Assembly (NCBI RefSeq): GCF_003937945.1
Contig: NZ_RSEC01000048.1
Span: 372,001-436,000 of the forward strand
Length of the DNA stretch: 64,000 nt
Reading direction: 5' to 3'
Source: Amycolatopsis eburnea
Lineage (GTDB): Bacteria; Actinomycetota; Actinomycetes; Mycobacteriales; Pseudonocardiaceae
Under the pieces are notes generated by a model. The model was not told where the DNA came from and ran no database searches. It saw only the letters and a program-made list of their open reading frames with translations. Below are positions 24,662 to 33,573 of the stretch, in pieces. A program made the position numbers and the translations under genes. How positions within the stretch are numbered: the first letter of the stretch is position 1; the number at the start of each line of letters is the position of its first letter.

Positions 24662-25945
24662 ATGAGTATGCGGACCGGCGGTGGCATCCCGCGCTCTGGA
24701 CCACGCTTTCGTGACGTCCTCGTGGCGCCGCGCCACTGGACGCTGTGGCGGCAGCGCCCCCGCGTGGTCGTCTACTGCCTGCTGACCGAGGCGGCCGCGG
24801 TCGCGCTGACGCTGCGCCCGCACCCGGTCGCGGTGGACCGCCGGACGCTGCTGATCCTGGCGACGTTGCTGCTCCTCGGCATCCTCCAGTCGGAGACCGG
24901 ACGGCGGGTGGAGCGCATCCGCCGCCGCGTGTCGGGGACCCCGCACATCAACATGACGTCGGTCTGGACGTTCGCCGGCGTGCTGCTCCTTCCCCCGCCA
25001 CTGTTGGCGCTGCTGGTCGCCGGCCTCTACTCGCACCTGGCGCTCCGCAGCTGGTACCGCCTGCAGCGGGTACCGGCGTCGAGGACGGCCAGCAACGCGG
25101 CCATCATCCTGCTGTCGTGCTACGCCGCTCAAGCGGTGGTCCCCGACATCCGGACGGCACTGACCCACGGCTGGGCGGGCACGTTCGCGCTGGCCGCGGC
25201 GGGCGTGACGTTCTTCGTGGTCAACGCCGTGCTGGTGCTGCCGGCCAGGCACGAAATCGGGCGCACCCCGGAAGCCCTGTTCGGCACGTGGGCGGACAAC
25301 GGCCTGGAGGTGGCGACGCTGTGCCTGGGCGCGCTGAACGCGCTGGCGCTGGCGACGTTGCCGGGCCTGGTGCTGCTGGTGCTGCCGCCGTTGCTGCTGC
25401 TGCACCGCACGGTTCTGGTGAAGCAGCTGGAGGTGGCGGCCCACCGCGACGAGAAGACGGGTCTCTACAACACGAGCGGCTGGCACGCACTGGCCGAGCG
25501 GACGCTGGCCGCGACGGCGCGTCAGCGCTCGACGTTCGGCCTGCTGATGCTGGACCTGGACCACTTCAAGCAGGTTAACGACACGTACGGGCACCTGGCG
25601 GGTGACGCGGTGCTGCGCGCGGTGGCCCAGGCGATCATCTCGGCGGTCCGCGGCCGCGGCGACGCGGTCGGCCGGTTCGGCGGCGAGGAGTTCGTGGTGC
25701 TGCTCCCGGGCATCAGCGAGCCCGACATCGGCGCGGTCGCCGAACGCATCCGCCGCGCGGTCAGTGCCCTGACCGTCCCGGTGGGACAGTTGACGATCAG
25801 TGGCCAGTCGGTGTCGATCGGCTCGGCGGTCTACCCGCGGGCGGGCACCTCACTCCAGCGCCTCCTGGACGCGGCGGACACCGCGCTGTACCACGCGAAG
25901 GCAACTGGCCGGAACAAAGTGGTCCACGTCGCGGACCTGAAGTAG
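24662..25945 (+). CDS. Membrane diguanylate cyclase (GGDEF domain)
   Basis: This 427-residue protein has about six N-terminal membrane segments (to about residue 255), then a GGDEF domain that makes cyclic di-GMP. The metal and nucleotide residues are present: DLDHFKQVNDTYGHLAGDAVL and the active-site loop GRFGGEEF. The inhibitory RxxD site is degenerate (GRGD), so product inhibition is probably lost. It starts at an ATG with no strong ribosome site. It lies 79 bp after the MFS gene and may share its message. Confidence 0.9.
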   Translation: MSMRTGGGIPRSGPRFRDVLVAPRHWTLWRQRPRVVVYCLLTEAAAVALTLRPHPVAVDRRTLLILATLLLLGILQSETGRRVERIRRRVSGTPHINMTSVWTFAGVLLLPPPLLALLVAGLYSHLALRSWYRLQRVPASRTASNAAIILLSCYAAQAVVPDIRTALTHGWAGTFALAAAGVTFFVVNAVLVLPARHEIGRTPEALFGTWADNGLEVATLCLGALNALALATLPGLVLLVLPPLLLLHRTVLVKQLEVAAHRDEKTGLYNTSGWHALAERTLAATARQRSTFGLLMLDLDHFKQVNDTYGHLAGDAVLRAVAQAIISAVRGRGDAVGRFGGEEFVVLLPGISEPDIGAVAERIRRAVSALTVPVGQLTISGQSVSIGSAVYPRAGTSLQRLLDAADTALYHAKATGRNKVVHVADLK

Positions 25946-25948
25946 CGC

Positions 25949-26155
25949 CTACCGCTCCCGCCACAACCCGGCGTCGAGCCCGAGCATGTCCAGCAGTTCG
26001 GTGCACTCCCGAGCGTTCGTGGAGTGCCCGGCAACGGTAACCAGAGCCCGACAGTGCTCGGCGGCGAGCCGCTCGGCCTCCTCGGCCCGCAGCACCCCCA
26101 TCCGGCTGTCCTCATCGTGGGCGCTCGAGCTGCCACTGTGCCGTGCCCAGGTCAT
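25949..26155 (-). CDS. Small hypothetical protein, 68 residues
   Basis: The protein ends in a helical segment, EEAERLAAEHCRALVTVAGH then ECTELLDMLGLDAGLWRER, that looks like real coding sequence. I do not know its function. The ATG at 26155 is preceded by AGGTGG. It converges with the diguanylate cyclase gene with only 3 bp between stops. Confidence 0.55.
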   Translation of the reverse strand: MTWARHSGSSSAHDEDSRMGVLRAEEAERLAAEHCRALVTVAGHSTNARECTELLDMLGLDAGLWRER

Positions 26156-26372
26156 CTGGCCACCTACTTCCAGCCCCACGGGTGCGGAGCCATGGTCGGG
26201 ACCCCAGCATGACACTCACAAGAATTTCACCCGCAAGTGGCCCCCATCACACCCATTCGTGTACACGCTGCCACCGAGCGCAACAGCCCACCAGCCTGTC
26301 CACCACACACACGAGCCGCACCTACGCACCCACCGGCACCGCAGCGGGGGCAAGGGGCGGCAGCCCCAGGAA

Positions 26373-26425
26373 GGGGTCCAGGGGGCGAAGCCCGCCTGGC
26401 GGGGGTCTGGGGGTTCGACCCCCAG
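26373..26425. repeat. GC-rich dispersed repeat, copy A
   Basis: GGGGTCCAGGGG-GCGAAGC is followed by CCTGGCGGGGGTC and ends in the hairpin CTGGGGGTTCGACCCCCAG. A near copy lies at 38692-38748. Both copies sit just beyond the terminator of a minus-strand stable RNA gene, here tmRNA. Confidence 0.8.
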
Positions 26426-26443
26426 ATCAACACCCGAGAACGA

Positions 26444-26480
26444 GAGAAGGCCCCAGCCCCGAAGGGGCGCGGGCCTTCTC
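26444..26480 (-). terminator. Terminator of tmRNA
   Basis: GAGAAGGCC (26444-26452) pairs with GGCCTTCTC (26472-26480), with a GCCCC/GGGGC inner stem. It starts 5 nt after the tmRNA 3-prime end. The T-run is poor (TCTCGTTCTC follows). Confidence 0.75.
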
Positions 26481-26484
26481 GCAG

Positions 26485-26850
26485 TGGAGGTGCCGGGAAT
26501 TGAACCCGGGTCCTCTGGCGTATCAACAGGGCTTCTCCGTGCGCAGTCCGCTACGTCTCTACTTGACTCCCTCGGTCACGCGAACAAGCCGAGGTGACGA
26601 GCCCAGCCACTGTTTGCTTCACGACAGTTCCCCGTGGCCGGGACTGCCGCTGAGCCTCCTAGCTGATGCCGGTACCCGGGCCGGAGGCGAACCCGGGCCG
26701 ACAGAGACGCACTCGCTCAGGCGGCGAGGGCGTACTCGCGCTGACTGGAGTCGGCGCTTATTTGGTTGCGATGACGCTTAACGGTGGTCTCTCGCCTGCA
26801 CCGGCACGCTTCTCCTGAATCAACGTCCAAAGTCGAAACCGTTCACCCCC
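26485..26850 (-). ncRNA. ssrA: Transfer-messenger RNA (tmRNA)
   Basis: The RNA is about 366 nt. Its 5-prime end GGGGGUG pairs with CACCUCC at the 3-prime end to form the tRNA-like acceptor stem, the T-arm is GGGTTCAATTCCC, and CGGTTTCGACTTTGG near the 5-prime end is the conserved tmRNA start. The CCA is not encoded. The tag frame (26755 down to 26717) encodes ADSSQREYALAA then TGA, a normal actinobacterial degradation tag ending in ALAA. A TATGAT -10 box lies at 26872-26877. tmRNA rescues stalled ribosomes with SmpB, whose gene is at 32109. Confidence 0.96.
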
Positions 26851-26997
26851 TTGGTGGGACACAACCTGTCCATCATAACGCGTCCCGCCACCGCTTTTGT
26901 TCCAAGGTAGGGCCAGCCCCACCACGGGGATGCCCGCGCGCACCATGTCGGCCGGCCGGTCCGGAGACGATCCTTGAGGCAACGAAGGGAGCCGGTC

Positions 26998-27672
26998 ATG
27001 GTGCGCGAGAGGCGGGATCCGCCGTTCGGCGGTTCGGTGGTGTTCCTGCTGATGAACCTGCCGCTGGGGGTGGTGGCGTTCGCCTTGCTGACATCGTTCA
27101 CGGCGGCCGGGGTGGGGACCGCGGTGGTGTGGGTGGGCATGGGTCTGCTCGCGGTGCTGGTCCTGGCCGTGCGCGGCGGCGCGCGGCTGGAGCGGGCCCG
27201 GGTCTACGCGCTGCTGGACCGGTACATCGACCTGCCGTACCTGCCGCTGCCCGCCGAGGGGCAGAAGAACCGGTGGAAGGCGCGGCTGAAGGACCCGTCG
27301 ACGTGGCGGGACCTGACGTACTTCTTCGTCCTGTTCCCGCTCGGCCTGGTCGAGTTCGTGCTGGTGACCGTCTTCTGGTCGACGAGCCTGGCGCTGGCGG
27401 GGCTGCCGATCTACTTCCGGTGGCTGCCGGACGGCGCGTACTACTTCCCGGCCGACGACGTGCGGTGGCTGACCGTGGACTCGACGGTGGAAGCGCTACC
27501 GTGGGCGGCGCTGGGGGTGTTGTTCATCGCGTTGTCGGTGGCGCTGACGAAGGCGCTGGCGGGGGTGCACGCCCGGCTGGCGAACGCGCTGCTGGGGCCG
27601 ACCGTGGCGCAGCGCCGTCGGATGGAGCGCTGGTGGGAAGACGCGGAAGAGAAGAACCTGGTGGCGGGATGA
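26998..27672 (+). CDS. Stand-alone sensor-domain membrane protein
   Basis: This 224-residue protein has four hydrophobic segments arranged as two hairpins: FLLMNLPLGVVAFALL and TAVVWVGMGLLAVLVLAV, then TYFFVLFPLGLVEFVLVTVF and LPWAALGVLFIALSVAL. The RLKDPSTWRDLTYFF element recurs in the next protein (RLSDPTTWRDLAYLM), so both share the putative sensor domain of actinobacterial kinases. It lacks any kinase domain. The ATG at 26998 follows GAAGGGA, and the stop overlaps the kinase start (ATGA). Confidence 0.82.
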   Translation: MVRERRDPPFGGSVVFLLMNLPLGVVAFALLTSFTAAGVGTAVVWVGMGLLAVLVLAVRGGARLERARVYALLDRYIDLPYLPLPAEGQKNRWKARLKDPSTWRDLTYFFVLFPLGLVEFVLVTVFWSTSLALAGLPIYFRWLPDGAYYFPADDVRWLTVDSTVEALPWAALGVLFIALSVALTKALAGVHARLANALLGPTVAQRRRMERWWEDAEEKNLVAG

Positions 27673-28802
27673 CCGAGGCATCGCCGGTGGAGCACCCGCG
27701 GCCGCACCCGGCTCGCACGATCGTGTACATGATCGTCAGCTTCGTCTTCCGGATCCTGCAGTTCGTGCTGATCGTGACGGGGCTGGCGGTCGGGATCGCG
27801 ACGGCCGTGATCTGGGTCGGGTTCCCCATCCTGCTCGCGACGACGAGCTTCATCCGCTGGTCGGGCGACCGGGAGCGGGGCTGGCTGCGGACGATGCTGC
27901 GGGTGCCGTTGCCGCCGGTGCAGCGGCGGCCGTACGAGGAGGGGCAGCCGCTGCTGCGCCGGTGGGTGGTGCGGCTGAGCGACCCGACGACCTGGCGTGA
28001 CCTGGCCTACCTGATGGCGGCGTTCCCGCTGGCGTGCGTGGAGCTGGGGATCGCGCTGGCGTCGATCGTGCTGCTGCCGATGGCGGTCTGGGTGACGCCG
28101 TGGCTGGGCTGGCTGCACGGCGAGCTGGGGCTCGCGCTGCTGGGGCCGGACCGCACGAAGCGGCTGGAGCAGAAGGCCGAGCGGCTGCAGGCGTCGCGTG
28201 CCCGCGGGGTCGACGCGGCCGAGGCCGAGCGGCGGCGCATCGAGCGCGACCTGCACGACGGCGCCCAGCAGCGGCTGGTCGCGGTCGCGATGAGCCTCGG
28301 GCGCGCGAAGTCGAAGTTCGACCAGGACCCGGAGTCGGTGCGGGAGCTGATCGACGAGGCCCACGCGGACGCCAAGCTCGCCGTGTCCGAGCTGCGCGAC
28401 CTCGCGCGCGGCATCTACCCGGCCGTCCTCGGCGACCGCGGGCTGGACGCCGCGCTGTCGGCGCAGGCGGCGAAGTCGCCGATCCCGGTGGACGTCGAGG
28501 TGGACGTCGAGCCCCGCCCGCCGGCGGCCGTCGAAACGACGGCGTACTTCATCGTCGGCGAGACCCTGACGAACATCGCGAAGCACTCCGGCGCGACCGA
28601 AGCGGGCGTCAAGGTGTGGCGCACCGACGACCACGTGGTCGTCGAGATCACCGACAACGGGCACGGCGGCGCCGAGGTCCGCCCCGGCGGCGGCCTGGCA
28701 GGCCTGGCCGACCGCGCCGCGACGATCGACGGCGTGATCACGGTCGTCAGCCCGGCCGGCGGCCCGACGGTGATCCGGGCTGACCTCCCCTGCCAGTGGT
28801 GA
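27669..28802 (+). CDS. Sensor histidine kinase with membrane sensor domain (HisKA_3)
   Basis: This 377-residue kinase has a sensor domain with four membrane segments (residues 15-150), a HisKA_3 domain with the histidine in ERDLHDGAQQRLVAVAMSLG (about residue 196), and an HATPase domain with the N-box NIAKHSGA and G-box GGGLAGLADR. The DLHDGAQQRL form is typical of the LiaS/NarL-like group. It is cotranscribed with the stand-alone sensor before it and the response regulator after it. The signal may be envelope stress, by analogy only. Confidence 0.92.
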   Translation: MTEASPVEHPRPHPARTIVYMIVSFVFRILQFVLIVTGLAVGIATAVIWVGFPILLATTSFIRWSGDRERGWLRTMLRVPLPPVQRRPYEEGQPLLRRWVVRLSDPTTWRDLAYLMAAFPLACVELGIALASIVLLPMAVWVTPWLGWLHGELGLALLGPDRTKRLEQKAERLQASRARGVDAAEAERRRIERDLHDGAQQRLVAVAMSLGRAKSKFDQDPESVRELIDEAHADAKLAVSELRDLARGIYPAVLGDRGLDAALSAQAAKSPIPVDVEVDVEPRPPAAVETTAYFIVGETLTNIAKHSGATEAGVKVWRTDDHVVVEITDNGHGGAEVRPGGGLAGLADRAATIDGVITVVSPAGGPTVIRADLPCQW

Positions 28803-28841
28803 ATAGGCTGGACCCCGTTCATCCACGAGCTTGGGGGCCGG

Positions 28842-29483
28842 ATGCGGGTAGTCATCGCCGAAGACGCCGTCCTGCTGCGGGCGGGGGTCACGCGCCTGCT
28901 CGCCGACGAGGGGATCGAGACGGCCGCGGCCGTGGACAACGGTGACGACCTGCTCGGCGCGGTGAAGGAACACCGCCCCGACCTGGCGATCGTGGACGTC
29001 CGCATGCCCCCGACGTTCACCGACGAGGGCTTGCGCGCGGCACTGGCGGCGCGCAAGGAGATCCCGGGCCTGCCGGTCCTGGTGCTCTCGCAGTACGTCG
29101 AAGAGTCGTACGCGGTGGAACTCCTCTCGGGCGGCGCCGGCGGCGTCGGCTACCTGCTGAAGGAGCGCGTCGCGGACGTCGCGGACTTCCTGGACGCGGT
29201 CCGCCGCGTCGCGAACGGCGGCACGGCGATCGACCCGGACGTCATCGCCCAGCTGATGGCCCGCGGCCGCCGCAATCCCCTGGACGCCTTGACGGCCCGC
29301 GAGTCGGAGGTCCTCGGCCTGATGGCCCAGGGCCTGTCGAACACGGCGATCGCGAACTCCCTCGTCGTTTCGCACGGCGCGGTGGAGAAGCACATCGGGA
29401 ACATCTTCTCGAAGCTCGGGCTCGAGGCGAGCGCGGAGGAACACCGCCGCGTCCGTGCGGTGTTGACGTACCTGGGCCGTTAG
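28842..29483 (+). CDS. Response regulator, NarL/LuxR type
   Basis: This 213-residue protein has a receiver domain (VIAEDAVLLRAG, phosphorylation site LAIVDVRMPP) and a LuxR helix-turn-helix that starts LTARESEVLGLMAQGLSN and ends VEKHIGNIFSKLGL. It lies 39 bp after the kinase gene and is its partner. It starts at an ATG after GGGGGCC. Confidence 0.92.
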   Translation: MRVVIAEDAVLLRAGVTRLLADEGIETAAAVDNGDDLLGAVKEHRPDLAIVDVRMPPTFTDEGLRAALAARKEIPGLPVLVLSQYVEESYAVELLSGGAGGVGYLLKERVADVADFLDAVRRVANGGTAIDPDVIAQLMARGRRNPLDALTARESEVLGLMAQGLSNTAIANSLVVSHGAVEKHIGNIFSKLGLEASAEEHRRVRAVLTYLGR

Positions 29484-29603
29484 CGAGAACAGCCGGTGAC
29501 CAAAAGTCCCGTAAGGTGGACTGAGGGTCACCCGTTCCGCGGGCGGCACCCCCAGCAGCGCTCACCTACCATGAGCGGACCCGCCGACGAGAGGAGCGAG
29601 CAG

Positions 29604-29819
29604 ATGACCGACGAAGTCCGCTTCTTCGGCGGCCCGCTCGACGGCCGCGTCCAGGAGCTCGGGGACGCCGAGCCGGTGCCCGGCACCGTGATCCGGCACA
29701 TCCACCTGCACGGCGGACCGAAGATCGAGACCCGGTACGAGCTCGGGCTCACCGAGCACGGCTGGGAGTACCGAGTCGCCGCGACGCAGCACGAACCCGA
29801 GCCGGACGGGCTGAGGTAG
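29604..29819 (+). CDS. Small hypothetical protein, 71 residues
   Basis: The protein reads MTDEVRFFGGPLDGRVQELG and later IHLHGGPKIETRYELGL and GWEYRVA. The FFGGPLDG pattern occurs in short proteins of unknown function in actinobacteria and phages. The ATG at 29604 follows GAGAGGAG; an ATG at 29571 is a weaker choice. Confidence 0.65.
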   Translation: MTDEVRFFGGPLDGRVQELGDAEPVPGTVIRHIHLHGGPKIETRYELGLTEHGWEYRVAATQHEPEPDGLR

Positions 29820-29912
29820 GGAGAACCCCCGTACCCCGCGGGGGTGAACAGGACCCCCAAGACGCCGGTCAGCACCGCTGTTCCGGGACGCCCGAACGGC
29901 CAAGCTCAATGC

Positions 29913-31226
29913 ATGCAAACGAGCCGGGACCGCTTCCTCGACGTCGTCCGGGCGGGGGCCATCCTCGCCGTCATCGCCCAGCACTGGGTCATGCCGGTGC
30001 TCTCCTACTCCGACGGCCACCTCGCCACCGGGAACGCCCTCGCGACGCCGGGGTGGTGGGTCGTCACCTGGCTGTCCCAGGTCATGCCGCTCGTCTTCTT
30101 CGCCGGCGGGGCCGCGGGCCTGATCTCCTTCCGCCGCGCGGAATCCACGCGGACGTGGCTCGCCGGCCGGATCAAGCGGCTGATGGTGCCGGTGCTGCCG
30201 CTGCTGGCCGTCTGGCTGGTCGTCCCGGACTTCCTGCGCGGCCTCGGCGTGCCACCGCAGCCGTTGCAGGTCGGCAGCGCGATCGCCGCGCAGCTGCTGT
30301 GGTTCCTCGCCGTGTACGTGCTCGTCGTGCTGCTGACGCCGCTGATGGTCGCCGCGCACCGGCGCTGGGGCCTCAAGGTCCCGCTCGTCATGGGTGCCGC
30401 GGGCGTCCTCGTCGACGTCGCGCGCTTCAACGACTTCGGCTACATCGGTTACGCCAACGCGATCTTCGTCTGGGTCGCCGTGCACCAGCTCGGGTTCCAC
30501 TACGTCGAAGGGCGTCTCGGCACGCTCACCCGCCGCGGCGCCCTCGCGCTCTCGGCCGCCGGGTTCGGGATCACCGCGCTGCTGGTCGCGTTCGGCCCGT
30601 ACCCGGCCAGCATGATCGGGATGCCCGGCGCGCCGGTGTCGAACATGAGCCCGCCGACCGTGCTGCTCGCCTTCCTCGCCGTCGGCCAGATCGGCCTGCT
30701 GCTCGCCTTCCGCCCGCAGCTCAACGCGCTCGCCGCGCGGCCGGGCATCGGGAACGCGCTGAGCTGGCTGGGCGCGCGGTTCATGAGCGTCTACCTCTGG
30801 CACATGCCGGCGCTGATCGTGGTGGCGGGCGTGACGGTGTACGGCCTCGGCTACGAAACCCCGGAGCCGGGCACGCTGCTCTGGCTGGTGATGGCGCCCG
30901 CGTGGTTCGCGGTCTGCGGACTGGTGCTGCTCGGCCTGCTGCGGCTCTTCGCGCACTTCGAGATGCAGCGCGACACCGGCGAAATCACCGCGCGGACGCC
31001 GCAGCTCGTCGTCGCCGGCCTCCTGGTCTCCGGTGGTCTGCTCGGCCTGGCCGCGCACGGGTTCGCGCCGCTGTCGGACGGCATCGCGCACGGCCCGGTG
31101 CCGTGGGTGGTCCTCGCGACGGCCGGGTTCCTCCTGGCGGGCAAGCACATCCCGGTCGCCTCGCTCGGCACCCGCTACCTCGGCCGCGCCGTCGCCGTCA
31201 GCGAACGGGCCGCGCTCAAGCGGTGA
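29913..31226 (+). CDS. Membrane acyltransferase, acyltransferase 3 family
   Basis: This 437-residue protein has about ten membrane segments. The N-terminal RDRFLDVVRAGAILAVIAQH holds the family arginine and catalytic histidine spaced as in acyltransferase 3 proteins, followed by VMPLVFFAGGAAGLIS and RIKRLMVPVLPL. These enzymes acylate sugars or other exported molecules. The ATG at 29913 lacks a clear ribosome site. Its end overlaps the convergent amidohydrolase gene by 11 bp. Confidence 0.82.
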   Translation: MQTSRDRFLDVVRAGAILAVIAQHWVMPVLSYSDGHLATGNALATPGWWVVTWLSQVMPLVFFAGGAAGLISFRRAESTRTWLAGRIKRLMVPVLPLLAVWLVVPDFLRGLGVPPQPLQVGSAIAAQLLWFLAVYVLVVLLTPLMVAAHRRWGLKVPLVMGAAGVLVDVARFNDFGYIGYANAIFVWVAVHQLGFHYVEGRLGTLTRRGALALSAAGFGITALLVAFGPYPASMIGMPGAPVSNMSPPTVLLAFLAVGQIGLLLAFRPQLNALAARPGIGNALSWLGARFMSVYLWHMPALIVVAGVTVYGLGYETPEPGTLLWLVMAPAWFAVCGLVLLGLLRLFAHFEMQRDTGEITARTPQLVVAGLLVSGGLLGLAAHGFAPLSDGIAHGPVPWVVLATAGFLLAGKHIPVASLGTRYLGRAVAVSERAALKR

Positions 31227-32112
31227 GCAGCCGCAGCGGGGTGTCGTGCAGGACCGCCCGCAGGAACGGCTCCCCCAGGCGATCGTCGGCCGCCCAGCCG
31301 GCGATCGCCTGCAGCTGCGTCGCGTAGGAGTACGGGATGTTCGGGAAGTCCGTGCCGAGCACGACGCGGTCGGCGTACCCGGCCAGCCGCGCGGTCCAGT
31401 CCGGCGGCAGCGGCGACATCGCCTCGGCGAACGGGACGCCCACCATCGTCGTGTCCAGGTGCACCCGTGGGTACTTCGCCATCAGCTCGAAGGCCGTCCC
31501 GAACTCGGGCATCGCCGCGTGCGCCAGCACGGCCGTCAGCCGCGGGTGCGCGGCGAGGACCTCTTCGAACACCGACAACCCGGTGAAGTCGCCCCGCAAC
31601 GGTCCGTGTCCACAGTGGACGACGACGGGCACGCCGGCGTCGGCGAGCGCGCCCCACACCGGCTTCAGCAGGTCGTCACGCGGGTCGTACGCGCCCACCT
31701 GCACGTGCGCCTTGAACACCCGGGCACCGGCGCGCAGCGCACCGTCCACAGCGGACCCGGCACCGGGTTCGGGGTAGAACGTCCCGGTCGGCACGGCGTC
31801 CGGCACCCGCGCGGCGAACTCGAGCGCCCAGTCCGTCAGCCACTCGGCCATCCCCGGCTTGTGCGGGTAGACCAGCGGTGCGAAGCGCGTCACGCCCAGC
31901 GAGCGCAACGTCGCCAAGCGGTCCTCTTCGGGCGTCCGGTAGTGCACCGGCCACTCGGTGCCGTAGTGCGTCGAGGCCTGGTCGAAGTACGCCCAGACCT
32001 TGTCCATCACCGGCTTCGGCAGGAAGTGGACGTGCAGGTCGACCAGGCCCGGCAGGCCCAGTGACGCCGTCCAGCGCGCGACGTCCGCGTCGGAAGCCGG
32101 GCCCGCCGTCAC
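31216..32112 (-). CDS. Amidohydrolase (amidohydrolase 2 family)
   Basis: This 298-residue metal-dependent hydrolase has the N-terminal DLHVHFLP motif (HxH), FKAHVQVGAYDP, VVVHCGHGP and the late aspartate in VLGTDFPN. The family includes decarboxylases and lactonases of aromatic acids. The GTG at 32112 overlaps the smpB stop (GTGA). The function is unknown; position after smpB is probably operon readthrough and not a functional link. Confidence 0.83.
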   Translation of the reverse strand: MTAGPASDADVARWTASLGLPGLVDLHVHFLPKPVMDKVWAYFDQASTHYGTEWPVHYRTPEEDRLATLRSLGVTRFAPLVYPHKPGMAEWLTDWALEFAARVPDAVPTGTFYPEPGAGSAVDGALRAGARVFKAHVQVGAYDPRDDLLKPVWGALADAGVPVVVHCGHGPLRGDFTGLSVFEEVLAAHPRLTAVLAHAAMPEFGTAFELMAKYPRVHLDTTMVGVPFAEAMSPLPPDWTARLAGYADRVVLGTDFPNIPYSYATQLQAIAGWAADDRLGEPFLRAVLHDTPLRLLTA

Positions 32113-32591
32113 TCCGTGAACCGGCCCTTGAGCGCGCGGCCCATGGCCTTCCGGATGTCGCGTTCCGCGTCGCGCTTGGCGAGCGTCTGCCGCTTGTCGT
32201 AGGCCTTCTTGCCTTGCGCCAGCGCGATCTCGACCTTGACCTTGCCGTCCTTGAAGTACATCGACAGCGGCACCAGCGAGAGCCCGCTCTCCTTGGTCTT
32301 GCCGATGAGCTTCTCGATCTCCCGCCGGTGCAGCAGCAGCTTCCGGGTGCGCCGCGGCATGTGGTTGGTCCACGTGCCCTGCGTGTACTCCGGGATGTGC
32401 ACGTTGCGCAGCCACACTTCGCCGTCGTCGACCGTGGCGAACGCGTCGGCCAGGGACGCCTTGCCCTCGCGCAGGCTCTTCACCTCGGTCCCGACGAGCA
32501 CGAGACCGCACTCGTAGGTGTCGAGGATGGAGTAATCGTGCCGCGCCTTGCGGTTCGACACGATCACCTTCTGGCCACGTTCCTTGGGCAT
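32109..32591 (-). CDS. smpB: SsrA-binding protein SmpB
   Basis: This 160-residue RNA-binding protein escorts tmRNA into stalled ribosomes. Family motifs are NRKARHDYSILDTYECGLVL, GTEVKSLREGKASL, IPEYTQGTW and the basic tail KRDAERDIRKAMGRALKGRF, which forms a helix in the mRNA channel. The length is normal. It lies downstream of ftsX with a 46-bp gap. Confidence 0.96.
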   Translation of the reverse strand: MPKERGQKVIVSNRKARHDYSILDTYECGLVLVGTEVKSLREGKASLADAFATVDDGEVWLRNVHIPEYTQGTWTNHMPRRTRKLLLHRREIEKLIGKTKESGLSLVPLSMYFKDGKVKVEIALAQGKKAYDKRQTLAKRDAERDIRKAMGRALKGRFTE

Positions 32592-32637
32592 ACGACCACT
32601 CTACGTGATTCCGACAGTGACAAGCAGCTGGTTAAAG

Positions 32638-33531
32638 CTAGTGCCGGACGTACAGCCGCAGCGTGACGTACCCGGTGATGGCGGAGATCACCACGGACAC
32701 CGCCAGCAGGATCGGCGCGACCGGGAACAGCAGCTCCAGCATGGTGATCTTCGGGAACACGTCGCCGGTGAACACCGAATCGAGGAAACCGGCCTTCGTG
32801 ATGATCAGCATGATGATCCCGAGGACCGCACCGACCGCGCCGGCGACCACCGCCTCCAGGAGGAACGGTAGCTGTGTGTACCACCGCGTCGCGCCGACGA
32901 GCCGCATGATGCCGACCTCGGTGCGCCGGGTGAACGCCGACACCTGGATCGTGTTGGCGATCAGCAGCAGCGCCGCGATGGCCATGATGAGCGCGGCGCC
33001 GAACGCCATGTTCCGGACGCCGTTGAAGGCGTTGAACACGCGGTCGAGGAACTTCTTCTGGTCGTCGACCTTCCGCACGCCCGGCTTGGTGGCGTACTCC
33101 TGCACGATCGAGTCGCTGCGGTCCGGGTCCTTCAGCTTCACGTGCAGCGACGCGGGCAGCGACTCGGGACCGGTGAGCGCGATCAGCTCCGGCTGGCTCT
33201 CGAAGATCTTCTTGAACCGGTCGTAGGCCTGGTCGCGGTTCTCGAACACGACCGACTCGACGCCGTTGTTGCTCTGCAGGTCCGAACGCAGCGACTGGCA
33301 CAGCGCCTGGGTGCAGTTCTTGTCCGCCGCGCTGATGTCGTCGGTGAGGTAGACGGAAACCTCGACGTCGGCGAGGAAGTTGGACTTCATCTTGTCGATC
33401 GTGCGCACGGCCAGCAGGCCGCCGCCGAGCATGGCGAGCGACACGGCCGTGGTCAGGATCATCGCGATGGTCATCGTGACGTTCCGGCGCAGGCCGGTGA
33501 CTACCTCACTGAAGACGAAACTGGCGCGCAT
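32638..33531 (-). CDS. ftsX: Cell division protein FtsX
   Basis: This 297-residue membrane protein has the FtsX layout: a short cytoplasmic N-terminus with RASFVFSEVVTGLRRNVTMT, a first membrane segment, an extracellular domain of about 120 residues (with a C-x8-C pair), and three more membrane segments. FtsX couples FtsE ATP use to activation of peptidoglycan hydrolases at the septum. It follows ftsE with 42 bp between them. Confidence 0.94.
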   Translation of the reverse strand: MRASFVFSEVVTGLRRNVTMTIAMILTTAVSLAMLGGGLLAVRTIDKMKSNFLADVEVSVYLTDDISAADKNCTQALCQSLRSDLQSNNGVESVVFENRDQAYDRFKKIFESQPELIALTGPESLPASLHVKLKDPDRSDSIVQEYATKPGVRKVDDQKKFLDRVFNAFNGVRNMAFGAALIMAIAALLLIANTIQVSAFTRRTEVGIMRLVGATRWYTQLPFLLEAVVAGAVGAVLGIIMLIITKAGFLDSVFTGDVFPKITMLELLFPVAPILLAVSVVISAITGYVTLRLYVRH

Positions 33532-33573
33532 GTCGGGGTCTGGTCCTTGAAGTCGGGGGCTGGGGCGGGGAGG

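Noticed and set aside
26411..26425. GGGTTCGACCC hairpin as part of a tRNA gene
   Set aside because: Only the T-arm-like hairpin is present. No acceptor stem, D-arm or anticodon arm can be formed around it.
26143..26781. Plus-strand open frame across the tmRNA gene
   Set aside because: It overlaps tmRNA completely on the other strand and has no protein-like pattern.
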